A stretch of DNA of 35,989 nt, from positions 1 to 35,989 of the forward strand of contig JAZNUB010000067.1 of assembly GCA_045592105.1 (NCBI GenBank), given 5' to 3'. This document shows, one piece after another, positions 1-6,289 of the stretch. The DNA comes from SIG636 sp045592105. GTDB lineage: Bacteria; Bacillota; Clostridia; Oscillospirales; CAG-382. The translations under genes and the position numbers were made by a program. The notes beneath the pieces were generated by a model, which was not told the origin of the DNA, ran no database searches, and saw only the letters and a program-made list of their open reading frames with translations. Within the stretch, counting starts at the first letter, position 1, and each line of letters starts with the position of its first letter.

Positions 1-719
1 GCAACAAAGGCTACGGGCTTTACCAAATGGTCAAGCCTTTTAAGGTGCGCGTTTTCGTGCGCTATAATGTGCGGCCAACTGCTTTTGTCAAGGTCTGCGG
101 GTATATAGATGGTTGGGCGTATTATCCCGCGAACGAAGGGAGAGGTTTTTGCGTTTATAATGCGTATACGGCTGTCATAAACGATGGAGCCTCTTGTTTT
201 AACTCTTAAAATTATACTGCTTATTGCCATATATAAAAGCATTAAGGCAACGCCAACAGCCCATACGATAGAAAGCACGGTAAGCACGCTAACGCTTTTC
301 TTCTCCGTGTTCTGCGGCACGGTTGATGGGATATCCTCCGTATCGGGCGTGGTTATGGTTGGCGCATCGTTAATGATAGGCGGCGCAACGCTTATATCGG
401 GCACTATGGCAGAAGCCGTGTCCTCAAAAACGGGGGCTTTGCTAACGTCAACCACAGGGGCTTGGCTGATAGGGGGCTGTTCGGGCTTTGCCACGCTTTC
501 CTGCACGAAAATATCGTTGGCGGAAGGCACCTTTTGCATTGTGAAAACGCTACTGTTGATAGTGAACGGCAACAAAAGCCTAAGCAGTATCACGCACCAC
601 AAAATACAGCGTATAAAAGACGGGCATTTCTTAAGCAAAGGGCGAAACAGCAATGCAAGTATTATTGAAATGGATGCAACGATAGAAACGTCGAACAATT
701 TAATAAATACAGCGTTCAT
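1..719 (-). CDS. BlaR1/MecR1-family M56 metallopeptidase sensor, partial (C-terminus beyond window)
   Basis: An open frame of about 239 codons runs leftward from ATG at 719-717 and has no stop before the window edge. Hydrophobic segments lie at about residues 10-27, 37-53 and 144-172. Between the second and third is a Pro/Thr/Asp-rich stretch (about 75-140). A zinc-protease motif HENAH sits at about 221-225, preceded by a conserved-looking RGIIRPTIYIP segment as in M56 peptidases. In this family the membrane metalloprotease senses an extracellular ligand and triggers inactivation of the BlaI repressor encoded beside it. The start codon overlaps the stop of the upstream blaI-like gene (TAATG), so the two are probably co-translated. 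The ligand is unknown, and no beta-lactamase gene is adjacent. The missing part should hold the rest of the peptidase and any sensor domain. Confidence 0.85.
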   Translation of the reverse strand, partial: MNAVFIKLFDVSIVASISIILALLFRPLLKKCPSFIRCILWCVILLRLLLPFTINSSVFTMQKVPSANDIFVQESVAKPEQPPISQAPVVDVSKAPVFEDTASAIVPDISVAPPIINDAPTITTPDTEDIPSTVPQNTEKKSVSVLTVLSIVWAVGVALMLLYMAISSIILRVKTRGSIVYDSRIRIINAKTSPFVRGIIRPTIYIPADLDKSSWPHIIAHENAHLKRLDHLVKPVAFV

Positions 720-1075
720 TATTTGCCTCCGTAGATGATATCAAGTATATCCTGCACCTGCTTTTCGCTAAGATTTTGTTTCTTTGTGAAGGTGGAAATA
801 AACGCGGGGACAGAGCCGTCAAAGCGGTTTTCCAAAAGCTCGTCCAGCTCGGCAAGGCGCACCTCCTCCTTGCTTACAAGCGTTGAAACCACGGTGTTTT
901 CGTTCTTTAAAACGCCGCGTTCTGCCAGCCGCTTGATAACCGTGTAGGTTGCGCCCTTCGTCCACCCCAGCTTTTCCTTGCAAAGCTTTACAAGCGCGGT
1001 GCTGTTGATAGGCTCGTTCTCCCACAATATGCAAAGAAATTTGTATTCACTTTCAAAAACCTTTGGTGTTGCCAT
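719..1075 (-). CDS. BlaI/MecI-family transcriptional repressor
   Basis: A 118-residue protein of the usual length for BlaI/MecI/CopY penicillinase repressors. Residues 1-80 form the winged helix. The pattern FLCILWENEPINSTAL followed by GWTKGATYTVIKRLAERG is typical of this family. The last 40 residues are the dimerisation helices. It should bind dyads in its own promoter and be released when the partner BlaR1-type protease is activated. The ATG at 1075 has a good ribosome site (TAAGGAGAGA on the minus strand, 1081-1090). It overlaps the downstream sensor gene by one base. Family assignment is secure; the regulated target beyond the operon itself is unknown. Confidence 0.93.
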   Translation of the reverse strand: MATPKVFESEYKFLCILWENEPINSTALVKLCKEKLGWTKGATYTVIKRLAERGVLKNENTVVSTLVSKEEVRLAELDELLENRFDGSVPAFISTFTKKQNLSEKQVQDILDIIYGGK

Positions 1076-1094
1076 AAATATCTCTCCTTAAAAA

Positions 1095-1148
1095 GGTATA
1101 ATGCATTATTCCTATAAATGGTATAACACATTATACCTCACTTGTCAA
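1095..1148 (-). promoter_or_regulatory. blaI promoter with two dyad operators
   Basis: On the minus strand TTGACA (1148-1143) is followed after 16-17 bases by a TTATAC/TATACC -10-like box (about 1126-1120). Two 18-bp dyads, GGTATAA-N4-TTATACC (1120-1137, perfect arms) and GGTATAATGCATTATTCC (1095-1112, one mismatch), are 25 bp apart. The first overlaps the -10 box. This is the layout of autoregulated BlaI-family operons. The half-site GGTATAA differs from the classical TACA/TGTA core. Confidence 0.65.
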
Positions 1149-1199
1149 TAGGTATTTGCAAAAAAAGTTATGTTAGCCCTCTCACACAAATATCAGATC

Positions 1200-1256
1200 A
1201 TCCGCGAAGCGGATAACTTCTTCACTAATCACTATTACTTATTACTTTCTCCAAAA
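1200..1256. repeat. short hairpin plus TCACTA/TTACT tandem tract
   Basis: A perfect hairpin ATCCGCGAAGCGGAT (1200-1214) is followed by a degenerate tandem of TCACTAATCACTATTACTT type. The hairpin has the same form (inverted G+C arms around GAA, next to ATCA) as the units of the array at 2499-2681, so the two probably belong to one repeat family. No coding potential is seen. Confidence 0.5.
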
Positions 1257-1287
1257 ATCGACTTCAGAGAAAAGTTTCGTGGAAAGT

Positions 1288-1325
1288 AAAAATCGACAAA
1301 CCTCTGTCGAGATTTGTCGATTTTT
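1288..1325. repeat. 13-bp perfect inverted repeat
   Basis: Arms AAAAATCGACAAA (1288-1300) and TTTGTCGATTTTT (1313-1325) flank a 12-base loop. The right arm ends in a T-run immediately next to the copied tRNA 3' end, exactly as the terminator hairpin at 2684-2726 abuts the real tRNA. It could act as a terminator in either direction. Confidence 0.55.
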
Positions 1326-1345
1326 GGAGCTGGTGGAGGGATTTG
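1321..1345 (-). repeat. 25-bp direct copy of the tRNA-Thr 3' end (candidate att site)
   Basis: The 25 bases here are identical to 2722-2746, which encode the 3' CCA end, the acceptor strand and part of the T-arm of the tRNA-Thr gene. This copy lies downstream of the tRNA's 3' end in the same orientation, which is the geometry produced when an element integrates at a tRNA 3' end. The interval is about 1.4 kb and carries no integrase. It may therefore be the remnant of an element or a dispersed repeat that carries a tRNA end. Confidence 0.5.
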
Positions 1346-1420
1346 CTTTTCTGCGGAAAAGCCACGGCGGTGGCAACGTGCCGGAGGCACGTTGCCAAGA
1401 GCCGCCTTTCAAATCCCTCC
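1335..1420. repeat. nested palindromic (cruciform-like) element
   Basis: Outer arms GGAGGGATTTG (1335-1345) and CAAATCCCTCC (1410-1420) enclose three further pairings. They are GCTTTTC/GAAAAGC (about 1344-1361), GGCGG (1366-1370)/CCGCC (1402-1406), and GGCAACGTGC (1372-1381)/GCACGTTGCC (1387-1396). The outer left arm is tRNA T-arm sequence. The whole would fold into a branched structure as DNA or RNA. It looks like a REP/MITE-type element; no protein is encoded. Confidence 0.6.
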
Positions 1421-1439
1421 TTTAACAAAGCAAAAAAAC

Positions 1440-1471
1440 AAGACACACCCATCGGTGTGCCTTCTTTTTTT
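1440..1471. terminator. bidirectional terminator-like hairpin
   Basis: CACACC (1444-1449) pairs with GGTGTG (1454-1459). There is an A-rich run on the left and a T-run (1464-1471) on the right, so it can terminate either strand. It lies about 160 bases past the stop of the acetyltransferase gene (minus strand), which is the likeliest user. From here to 1627 I see nothing else recognisable. Confidence 0.45.
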
Positions 1472-1627
1472 GCGAAAGAGTAACCAAACGGTGTATAAGC
1501 GGGGGCAAAAACGACCAAAAGTATTGTAGTTGCGCCGTTCGATAAATTGGAATTTATAAGGATTTTTATAGCACACCACGCATAAATTCTCAACACTCGT
1601 ACTCTTTGGATATGTTTTAAGCTTTTA

Positions 1628-2431
1628 TTACTTTTCTATAACCACAGAAGCACCCTCAGATTTATCGCCATTTATCCATTTCCATTTTTCGTGCAACTCA
1701 ATTTTTCCGTTTTCTAAAACTTTAGGTACACTATGACAAACACCTATACGAAATTCTTTTTGCTTGTTTAAATGCTGATAGTAGAAATCGAGTTCTCCGT
1801 TTTTAGCAACAGCACCTATCATATGACCTTTGATAACATCACCACCGCTATATTCAGCCCACATAACATCATCGTTCTGGTGGTATGTGAAAACTGTAGC
1901 ACCATCAACTTCGCCGTTTTCTGTATTCTCTCGTGGAACAAAAACCTTGCCATCATAACAGATTGCAGTTGATGATTTCGTAAAATTCTTTTCCATAATC
2001 TCATATACAAGTACTACATCATTATCAACAGCGTATCTTTCGTGAGTTATTGTTTTATATCCACGTTTCTGATACAGATGACTCGCAGGTAAAGATGAAT
2101 CTAAAACAGCCTTATCATATGTTTTTGCTATCTCATCTTCAAGATATTGCATAATACAGCTTCCAAAACCTTGATTTTGAAACTTCGGGTCAACGTACAC
2201 TCGTGTGATATGGTTATCTCTGTAACAGCCTGTACCTACAATTTTATCATCTTTAATGAGGATTCCTACTAAACCATCTTCAATGTCTTTTACGATACTG
2301 TTATAGGAATGTAGTCTCAAAAAGAAATCAACAACTTCTTTCGGATAATATTTAGGGTATATCGTTTTAATAGTTTTCTGCACTAACTGTGTTATCATTT
2401 CTGCGTCGTTTACGGTGGCTTTAATATACAT
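1628..2431 (-). CDS. GNAT acetyltransferase fused to a C-terminal calycin-like domain
   Basis: 267 residues in two parts. Residues 1-150 are a GNAT acetyltransferase. VYVDPKFQNQGFGSCIMQYL is the acetyl-CoA loop (the Q/R-x-x-G-x-G pyrophosphate-binding motif appears as QNQGFG), and SLPASHLYQKRGYK is the late beta/alpha pair usual in the family. From about 155 to the end is a separate beta-rich domain (YDGKVFVPRENTENGEVDG... ending SVVIEK). It resembles small stand-alone proteins often annotated 'n-acetylglutamate synthase', which are probably calycin-like rather than enzymes of arginine synthesis. The substrate is unknown. The ATG at 2431 has GGAGGTG upstream (about 2443-2449). Set among repeats beside a tRNA, it is likely accessory DNA. 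Confidence 0.8.
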   Translation of the reverse strand: MYIKATVNDAEMITQLVQKTIKTIYPKYYPKEVVDFFLRLHSYNSIVKDIEDGLVGILIKDDKIVGTGCYRDNHITRVYVDPKFQNQGFGSCIMQYLEDEIAKTYDKAVLDSSLPASHLYQKRGYKTITHERYAVDNDVVLVYEIMEKNFTKSSTAICYDGKVFVPRENTENGEVDGATVFTYHQNDDVMWAEYSGGDVIKGHMIGAVAKNGELDFYYQHLNKQKEFRIGVCHSVPKVLENGKIELHEKWKWINGDKSEGASVVIEK

Positions 2432-2472
2432 AATGAAAACAACACCTCCACAAATTCTTATTTATCGAACCG

Positions 2473-2501
2473 ATTCTATCACACTATCGCAAACAAATCA
2501 A
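2473..2501 (-). promoter_or_regulatory. candidate promoter of the acetyltransferase gene
   Basis: On the minus strand TTGATT (2501-2496), 17 bases, TAGAAT (2478-2473). It is about 40 bases upstream of the ATG. The -35 box overlaps the first hairpin of the adjacent array, so insertion of the array may have supplied or altered it. Confidence 0.4.
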
Positions 2502-2681
2502 GGCGAAGCCTTGTATATCATCCGCAACTTGTTGCGGTATATCATCAACACGAAGTGTTGCATCTCATCAAGCCGCAGGAAAATACACGCTGACGCGTGA
2601 TGAGATACAAGGGCGGCTTGCCGCCCTTGATGATATACACCGCACTTCGCGCGGTGATGATATACCAAGCCTGCGGCTTGG
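2499..2681. repeat. array of six or seven short hairpins separated by (G)TATATCATC / GATGATATAC
   Basis: Successive small palindromes are CAAGGC-GAA-GCCTTG (2499-2513), CGCAAC-TT-GTTGCG (2523-2536), CAACAC-GAA-GTGTTG (2546-2560), a weaker CACGC/GCGTG unit (about 2585-2598), AAGGGCGGC-TT-GCCGCCCTT (about 2609-2628), CACCGC/GCGGTG (2638-2656) and CCAAGC/GCTTGG (2665-2681). The spacers read TATATCATC on the left half and GATGATATA on the right half, so the whole array is itself roughly symmetric. Arm sequences differ between units while the spacer is conserved. Not CRISPR: the conserved part is short and there are no unique 30-base spacers. No protein is encoded. Confidence 0.75.
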
Positions 2682-2683
2682 AT

Positions 2684-2726
2684 AAAAAAGAACGAACTTT
2701 TGGTAGACAAAAGTTCGTTCTTTTTT
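2684..2726 (-). terminator. tRNA-Thr terminator, 18-bp stem
   Basis: Perfect arms 2684-2701 and 2709-2726 (AAAAAAGAACGAACTTTT and its complement) flank a 7-base loop. On the minus strand the hairpin starts at the last base(s) of the tRNA and ends in a T-run. It would also work on the plus strand. Confidence 0.75.
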
Positions 2727-2800
2727 GGAGCTGGTGGAGGGATTTGAACCCTCGGCCTATTGATTACGAATCAATTGCGCTACCCCTGCGCCACACCAGC
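2726..2800 (-). tRNA. tRNA-Thr (anticodon CGT)
   Basis: On the minus strand a full cloverleaf can be drawn: acceptor GCTGGTG/CACCAGC, D-arm GCGC/GCGC, anticodon stem ATTGA/TCAAT with loop TTCGTAA (anticodon CGT, reading ACG), T-arm GAGGG/CCCTC with loop TTCAAAT, discriminator T, and an encoded CCA (2729-2726 reads TCCA). It is 75 bases long. It has its own promoter and terminator, so it is a single-gene unit. Its 3' end is copied at 1321-1345. Confidence 0.95.
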
Positions 2801-2818
2801 ATTTTATGTCCGAAGCAA

Positions 2819-2848
2819 ATTATAACACAGCAGAGAGCTATTTGTCAA
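2819..2848 (-). promoter_or_regulatory. tRNA-Thr promoter
   Basis: Minus strand TTGACA (2848-2843), 18-base spacer, TATAAT (2824-2819), ending about 18 bases before the mature tRNA 5' end. Both boxes match the SigA consensus exactly. Confidence 0.8.
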
Positions 2849-2897
2849 GTACCGTTTAGAAGTTTTTTGGAGGGCGTGTCCAAAGCCGCAAGCACTT

Positions 2898-2906
2898 CAT
2901 ATTATA
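2898..2906 (+). promoter_or_regulatory. possible SigK-type -10 box for dpaAB
   Basis: CATATTATA fits the CATANNNTA -10 consensus of the mother-cell sigma factor SigK and lies 28 bases before the dpaA start. Dipicolinate synthase is under SigK in Bacillus. I cannot identify a convincing -35 element, so this is tentative. Confidence 0.35.
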
Positions 2907-2933
2907 TAACATAATATTACTATGGAGGGGCTT

Positions 2934-3791
2934 ATGTCTACTGTAAAAATTGCCGTAATAGGCGGCGACCGCAGGCAGGCTGTGCTTGCAAGTCTGCTTG
3001 CAGAAGACGGATACGAATGTGCCGTGTATGGGCTGGACGGTGCTAATATAGGCGGTGCTACCAAATGCGCGGATATAGAAAGCGCCATAGAGGGTGCGGA
3101 GGCAGTTATTCTTCCGCTACCCGTTAGCAGAAACGGTAAAACCGTGAACGCGCCGCTTTACACGGGCGATATATCCATAAATACGATAAACACGTTGGCA
3201 CCGCAATACGTGCCTTTTTTGGGCGGGATGATAAAGGAAAAGGATTTCCCCGGCAGAACGGTGCGCGATTACTATAAGGAAGAGGAGCTACAGGTGCTTA
3301 ACACCGTGCCAACGGCTGAGGGTGCTGTGGCGATAGCTATGAACGAGATGCCAACCACTATAAACGGCTCTAAGACTTTGATTATGGGCTTTGGGCGCGT
3401 TGGCAAAACCTTGGGGCTTGTGCTACGCGGGCTTGGGGCTTTGGTTACCGTTGCAACGCGTAACGCAACGGAGCGTGCCGTGTGCGAAATACTTGGCTTT
3501 GAGGTGGTGGATTATCCCGCTTTAAACAAAAGCATTGGCGCGTTTGGGCTTATATTCAACACCGTGCCCGCCGTGCTTTTAACCGAGGAGCTGCTTGAAA
3601 ATGTGGCAGACGGCACGCCTGTTATAGACCTTGCAACGCACCCCGGTGGGGTGGACGCTTCTGCGGCGGAACGGCTTGGCAAAAACGTTATATGGGCGCT
3701 GGGGCTGCCCGGCAAGGTTGCGCCCGTAACTGCGGGGCGATATATCAAAAAAACCGTTTGCGCTATACTGAAGGAGGAGAAGATAATATGA
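2934..3791 (+). CDS. dpaA: dipicolinate synthase subunit A
   Basis: A 285-residue protein matching DpaA/SpoVFA. An N-terminal Rossmann-like half (KIAVIGGDRRQAVLASLLAE) carries the typical DpaA segment IINTLAPQY-like (here INTLAPQYVPFLGG). A second dinucleotide site GFGRVGKTLG lies at about 152-161. With DpaB it oxidises a dihydrodipicolinate-pathway intermediate to dipicolinic acid, the calcium-chelated solute of the spore core, in the mother cell. I chose ATG 2934 because GGAGGGG (2924-2930) precedes it at normal distance; an earlier ATG at 2922 would overlap that ribosome site. The stop overlaps the start of dpaB (ATGA). This gene is strong evidence that the host forms endospores. Confidence 0.95.
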   Translation: MSTVKIAVIGGDRRQAVLASLLAEDGYECAVYGLDGANIGGATKCADIESAIEGAEAVILPLPVSRNGKTVNAPLYTGDISINTINTLAPQYVPFLGGMIKEKDFPGRTVRDYYKEEELQVLNTVPTAEGAVAIAMNEMPTTINGSKTLIMGFGRVGKTLGLVLRGLGALVTVATRNATERAVCEILGFEVVDYPALNKSIGAFGLIFNTVPAVLLTEELLENVADGTPVIDLATHPGGVDASAAERLGKNVIWALGLPGKVAPVTAGRYIKKTVCAILKEEKII

Positions 3792-4351
3792 AGGCGTTTG
3801 CGTTTTGCGGCTCGTTTTGCACACATCACGATGCGCTGTTACAGCTTGATGGGCTTGTTAATCGCGGAGAACAGATAATACCCGTGTTTTCGGAGAGGGT
3901 GCAAACCGAAAATACACGCTTTGGCAAGGCGGAGGACCTTATAATGAAGGCGGAAACGATATGCGGCAGGCAGGGCGTTAAAACTATAACCGAGGCTGAA
4001 AAACAGCTAACCGCCACCAATATAGATTGCCTTATCGTTGCACCCTGCACGGGCAACACGCTTGCAAAAATTGCGCTTGGCATAACAGACAGCGTTGTTA
4101 CAATGGCGGTTAAGGCGCATTTGCGTAACCGCAAGCCCGTGCTTATAGCCTTTGCATCCAACGATGCGCTAAGCGGCAACCTTAAAAACATAGCCGCATT
4201 GCTTGAAAAGAAAAACGTGTATTTTGTGCCGTTGCGGCAGGATAACCCCGAGAAAAAGCCAACCTCGCTTGTTTGCGATTGGGATAGGCTGCCGGAAGCA
4301 CTTGATGCCGCGATGAACGGAAAACAGCTTCATCCGCTTATTGTAATATAA
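3788..4351 (+). CDS. dpaB: dipicolinate synthase subunit B (flavoprotein fold)
   Basis: 187 residues of the DpaB/SpoVFB family. MKAFAFCGSFCTHHDAL at the start is the flavoprotein-like first strand and loop, and LIVAPCTGNTLAKIA (about 90-104) is the conserved flavin-site segment of this fold. FASNDALSGN and a late LVCDW match DpaB. It is the partner subunit of dipicolinate synthase. It is translationally coupled to dpaA (ATGA at 3788-3791), with GGAGGAG upstream inside dpaA. Confidence 0.95.
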   Translation: MKAFAFCGSFCTHHDALLQLDGLVNRGEQIIPVFSERVQTENTRFGKAEDLIMKAETICGRQGVKTITEAEKQLTATNIDCLIVAPCTGNTLAKIALGITDSVVTMAVKAHLRNRKPVLIAFASNDALSGNLKNIAALLEKKNVYFVPLRQDNPEKKPTSLVCDWDRLPEALDAAMNGKQLHPLIVI

Positions 4352-4403
4352 AGATAGAAAACGGGCATAATAGGTATATCTTTACAGTAACAGGAGATAC
4401 GAT

Positions 4404-5096
4404 ATGTCCGATAGAGAAAGAGAGAATTATCCGCCCGTGTCGGAGCCGGAATCCGCTGCCGCCAAGGCCGAGGACCTTGGCGGCATAACCATGCGTACAG
4501 GCAGGGGCGTTATCCACGCCATGATCATAGCAGGGCAGATAGAGGGGCATTGCGAAGCGCCTGCAAGCGCAAAATCCACCAAGTACGAGCAATGCATTCC
4601 CACGCTTGTTGCGGTTGAGGAAAGCCGAGAGGTGGATGGGCTTTTGGTGCTTATCAACACCATCGGCGGGGACGTGGAAGCAGGGCTTGCCATAGCGGAG
4701 CTTATATCGGGGATGAGAAAGCCCACGGTTTCGCTTGTGCTTGGGGGCGGCCATTCGATAGGCGTGCCGCTTGCGGTATCTGCAAAGCGGTCGTTTATAG
4801 TGCCTTCCGCAACGATGACCTTGCACCCCGTGCGTACTACGGGCTTGGTTATAGGCGTGCCGCAAAGCTTTACCTATTTTGAAAAGATGCAGGATAGGAT
4901 AATAGATTTTATCGTGAAGAACAGCAAAGCCGATGCCAACGAGATAAAACGCCTGATGCTTAGCACCGATGAAATGACAACGGATATAGGCACGGTGCTA
5001 AGCGGTACGGAGGCTGTGGAAAAGGGGCTTATAGATGCTGTTGGCGGTCTTGGCGATGCGCTGGACGCTTTGCACGAAATGGCAAAGGAAAAATAA
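4404..5096 (+). CDS. tepA: ClpP-family serine protease TepA (translocation-enhancing protein)
   Basis: 230 residues. A charged, low-complexity N-terminus of about 30 residues precedes a ClpP/crotonase fold. LINTIGGDVEAGLAIAELI (about 83-101) is the oxyanion-hole strand and helix. GGHSIG places the nucleophilic serine at about 118, and MTLHPVR places the histidine at about 141. TepA of Bacillus (YmfB) is encoded close to the dpaA/dpaB operon, as here, and was linked to protein translocation in spores and vegetative cells. AGGAGATA lies upstream. It is 52 bases after dpaB and probably in the same unit. Its physiological substrate is unknown. Confidence 0.88.
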   Translation: MSDRERENYPPVSEPESAAAKAEDLGGITMRTGRGVIHAMIIAGQIEGHCEAPASAKSTKYEQCIPTLVAVEESREVDGLLVLINTIGGDVEAGLAIAELISGMRKPTVSLVLGGGHSIGVPLAVSAKRSFIVPSATMTLHPVRTTGLVIGVPQSFTYFEKMQDRIIDFIVKNSKADANEIKRLMLSTDEMTTDIGTVLSGTEAVEKGLIDAVGGLGDALDALHEMAKEK

Positions 5097-5117
5097 AAAG
5101 AAAAAGCAAAAAAGCTA

Positions 5118-5146
5118 TTGACATAGGTGCTTTTTTGTGATAAAAT
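5118..5146 (+). promoter_or_regulatory. rplU operon promoter
   Basis: TTGACA (5118-5123), 17-base spacer, TAAAAT (5141-5146), preceded by an A-rich tract. It starts the rplU-prp-rpmA unit and leaves a 5' leader of about 85 bases. Confidence 0.7.
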
Positions 5147-5149
5147 GCC

Positions 5150-5238
5150 ATTTGCCGCATGTAATGGGCTTTTTAAGTGCGCCTATTTTGGCAAACGCCC
5201 CCACGCAGCGAGACATAAAAGAAAGGTAGGTGCTTTTC
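5150..5238 (+). promoter_or_regulatory. candidate L21-type ribosomal protein leader
   Basis: The leader between the promoter and rplU contains pairable segments: CGCC/GGCA around 5180-5200, and GGGCTT.../...CGCCCCC-type pairings around 5166-5205. Firmicutes rplU transcripts commonly carry an autoregulatory L21 leader at this position. I could not align it to the known consensus by eye, so the assignment rests mainly on position and structure. Confidence 0.4.
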
Positions 5239-5544
5239 GTGTTTGCAATAGTAGAAACAGGCGGAAAGCAGTACAAAGTCAGCGAAGGCGACATTATTTT
5301 TGTTGAAAAGCTCGACGTTGAAGAAGGTTCCACCTATACCTTCGAAAAGGTGCTTGCTCTCTCCGGCAACGATGGTTTTGTTGTTGGTACCCCTACGGTT
5401 GATTGCACTGTTACTGCTACCGTTGTTAAGAACGGCAAGGGTAAGAAGTTGCACATCATGCGCTACAAGTCCAAGAAGAACGAAAAGAAGCATATAGGTC
5501 ACAGACAGCCCTATACAAAGCTTCAGATAGTTTCTATAGCTTAA
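5239..5544 (+). CDS. rplU: 50S ribosomal protein L21
   Basis: 101 residues with the full L21 signature: FAIVETGGKQYKVSEGD at the N-terminus and MRYKSKKNEKKHIGHRQPYT near the C-terminus. I chose GTG 5239, giving MFAIVETGG, because L21 proteins normally begin M-(Y/F)-A-(I/V). A GTG nine bases upstream (5230) lies inside the ribosome site GAAAGGTAGG. It is the first gene of the conserved L21-Prp-L27 operon. Confidence 0.97.
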   Translation: MFAIVETGGKQYKVSEGDIIFVEKLDVEEGSTYTFEKVLALSGNDGFVVGTPTVDCTVTATVVKNGKGKKLHIMRYKSKKNEKKHIGHRQPYTKLQIVSIA

Positions 5545-5548
5545 GTGT

Positions 5549-5860
5549 ATGATTAATGTGTCATTTTCAGGGCACGGCGGGTCGTTATGCGGCTTTTGCG
5601 TATGCGGCCATTCCGGTTACGCTACGGCGGGGGAGGACATTGTTTGCGCCGCTGTAAGTGCTATGACAATGCTTACGGTTAATATGCTAACGGATACCTT
5701 TGGGCTTGATTGTGAGCTGAAGGTGGATGAAAACAGCGCGGAAATAGCCTTAAGCTTAAAGCAACCCGATGCGCTTGGTTCAAAAATAATAAGCGCGCTT
5801 AGGGCAGAGCTTGTTTGTCTGGCAGAGGAGTATCCGCAGAACATTCTTGTAAAGGAGTAG
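5549..5860 (+). CDS. prp: ribosomal-processing cysteine protease Prp
   Basis: 103 residues of the Prp (YsxB) family, encoded between L21 and L27 as in nearly all Firmicutes. The catalytic pair is visible: His21 in CGHSGYA and Cys33 in GEDIVCAAVSA. Prp removes the N-terminal extension of L27 so that L27 can enter the peptidyl-transferase centre. Its substrate is encoded seven bases downstream and has the matching extension. Catalysis is expected in the cytoplasm during ribosome assembly. Confidence 0.95.
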   Translation: MINVSFSGHGGSLCGFCVCGHSGYATAGEDIVCAAVSAMTMLTVNMLTDTFGLDCELKVDENSAEIALSLKQPDALGSKIISALRAELVCLAEEYPQNILVKE

Positions 5861-5866
5861 ACAGAA

Positions 5867-6157
5867 ATGCTTAGAATATCTATACAGTTTTTTGCACATA
5901 AAAAAGGCGTTGGTTCTACCAAAAACGGTAGAGATTCCGAGTCTAAGCGTCTTGGTGCCAAGAGAGCGGACGGTCAGTTCGTTATAGCTGGTAACATTCT
6001 TGTTCGTCAGCGCGGCACAAAGATACATCCCGGTGCTAACGTTGGCAGAGGTAAGGACGATACGTTGTTTGCACTTGCAAACGGTGTTGTTAAGTTTGAG
6101 CCGATGCATGGCGGCAGAAAAAAGGTAAGCGTTTATACCGTTGCTGCTGCAGAATAG
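5867..6157 (+). CDS. rpmA: 50S ribosomal protein L27 with Prp-cleavable extension
   Basis: 96 residues. The N-terminal MLRISIQFF is the Firmicutes extension; cleavage after the second Phe would give AHKKGVGSTKNGRDSESKRLG, the mature N-terminus that reaches the peptidyl-transferase centre. Compared with the common QFFASKKG, His replaces Ser after the cleavage site. The ribosome site AAAGGAG overlaps the end of prp. It is the last gene of the operon and is followed by a terminator. Confidence 0.97.
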   Translation: MLRISIQFFAHKKGVGSTKNGRDSESKRLGAKRADGQFVIAGNILVRQRGTKIHPGANVGRGKDDTLFALANGVVKFEPMHGGRKKVSVYTVAAAE

Positions 6158-6170
6158 CTTTTTAATAACT

Positions 6171-6223
6171 AAAAGGGGTTTATCGGGCAAAACCTTGCCC
6201 GACTAAGCTCCTTTTGTTTTTTT
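6171..6223 (+). terminator. Rho-independent terminator after rpmA
   Basis: TCGGGCAA (6183-6190) and TTGCCCGA (6195-6202) around an AACC loop, extended by outer AAAAGG/CCTTTT pairing, followed by a T-run (6213-6223). Confidence 0.85.
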
Positions 6224-6289
6224 GTCGGTAGTTCCCGATAAGCTGTTGGGCTTATTTGGGTGGTTGTAATGAAATTTGGGGGTTTTGCG

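Noticed and set aside
2499..2681. Possible CRISPR array
   Set aside because: The conserved parts are about 9 bases and the intervening parts are palindromes, not unique spacers; no cas genes are nearby.
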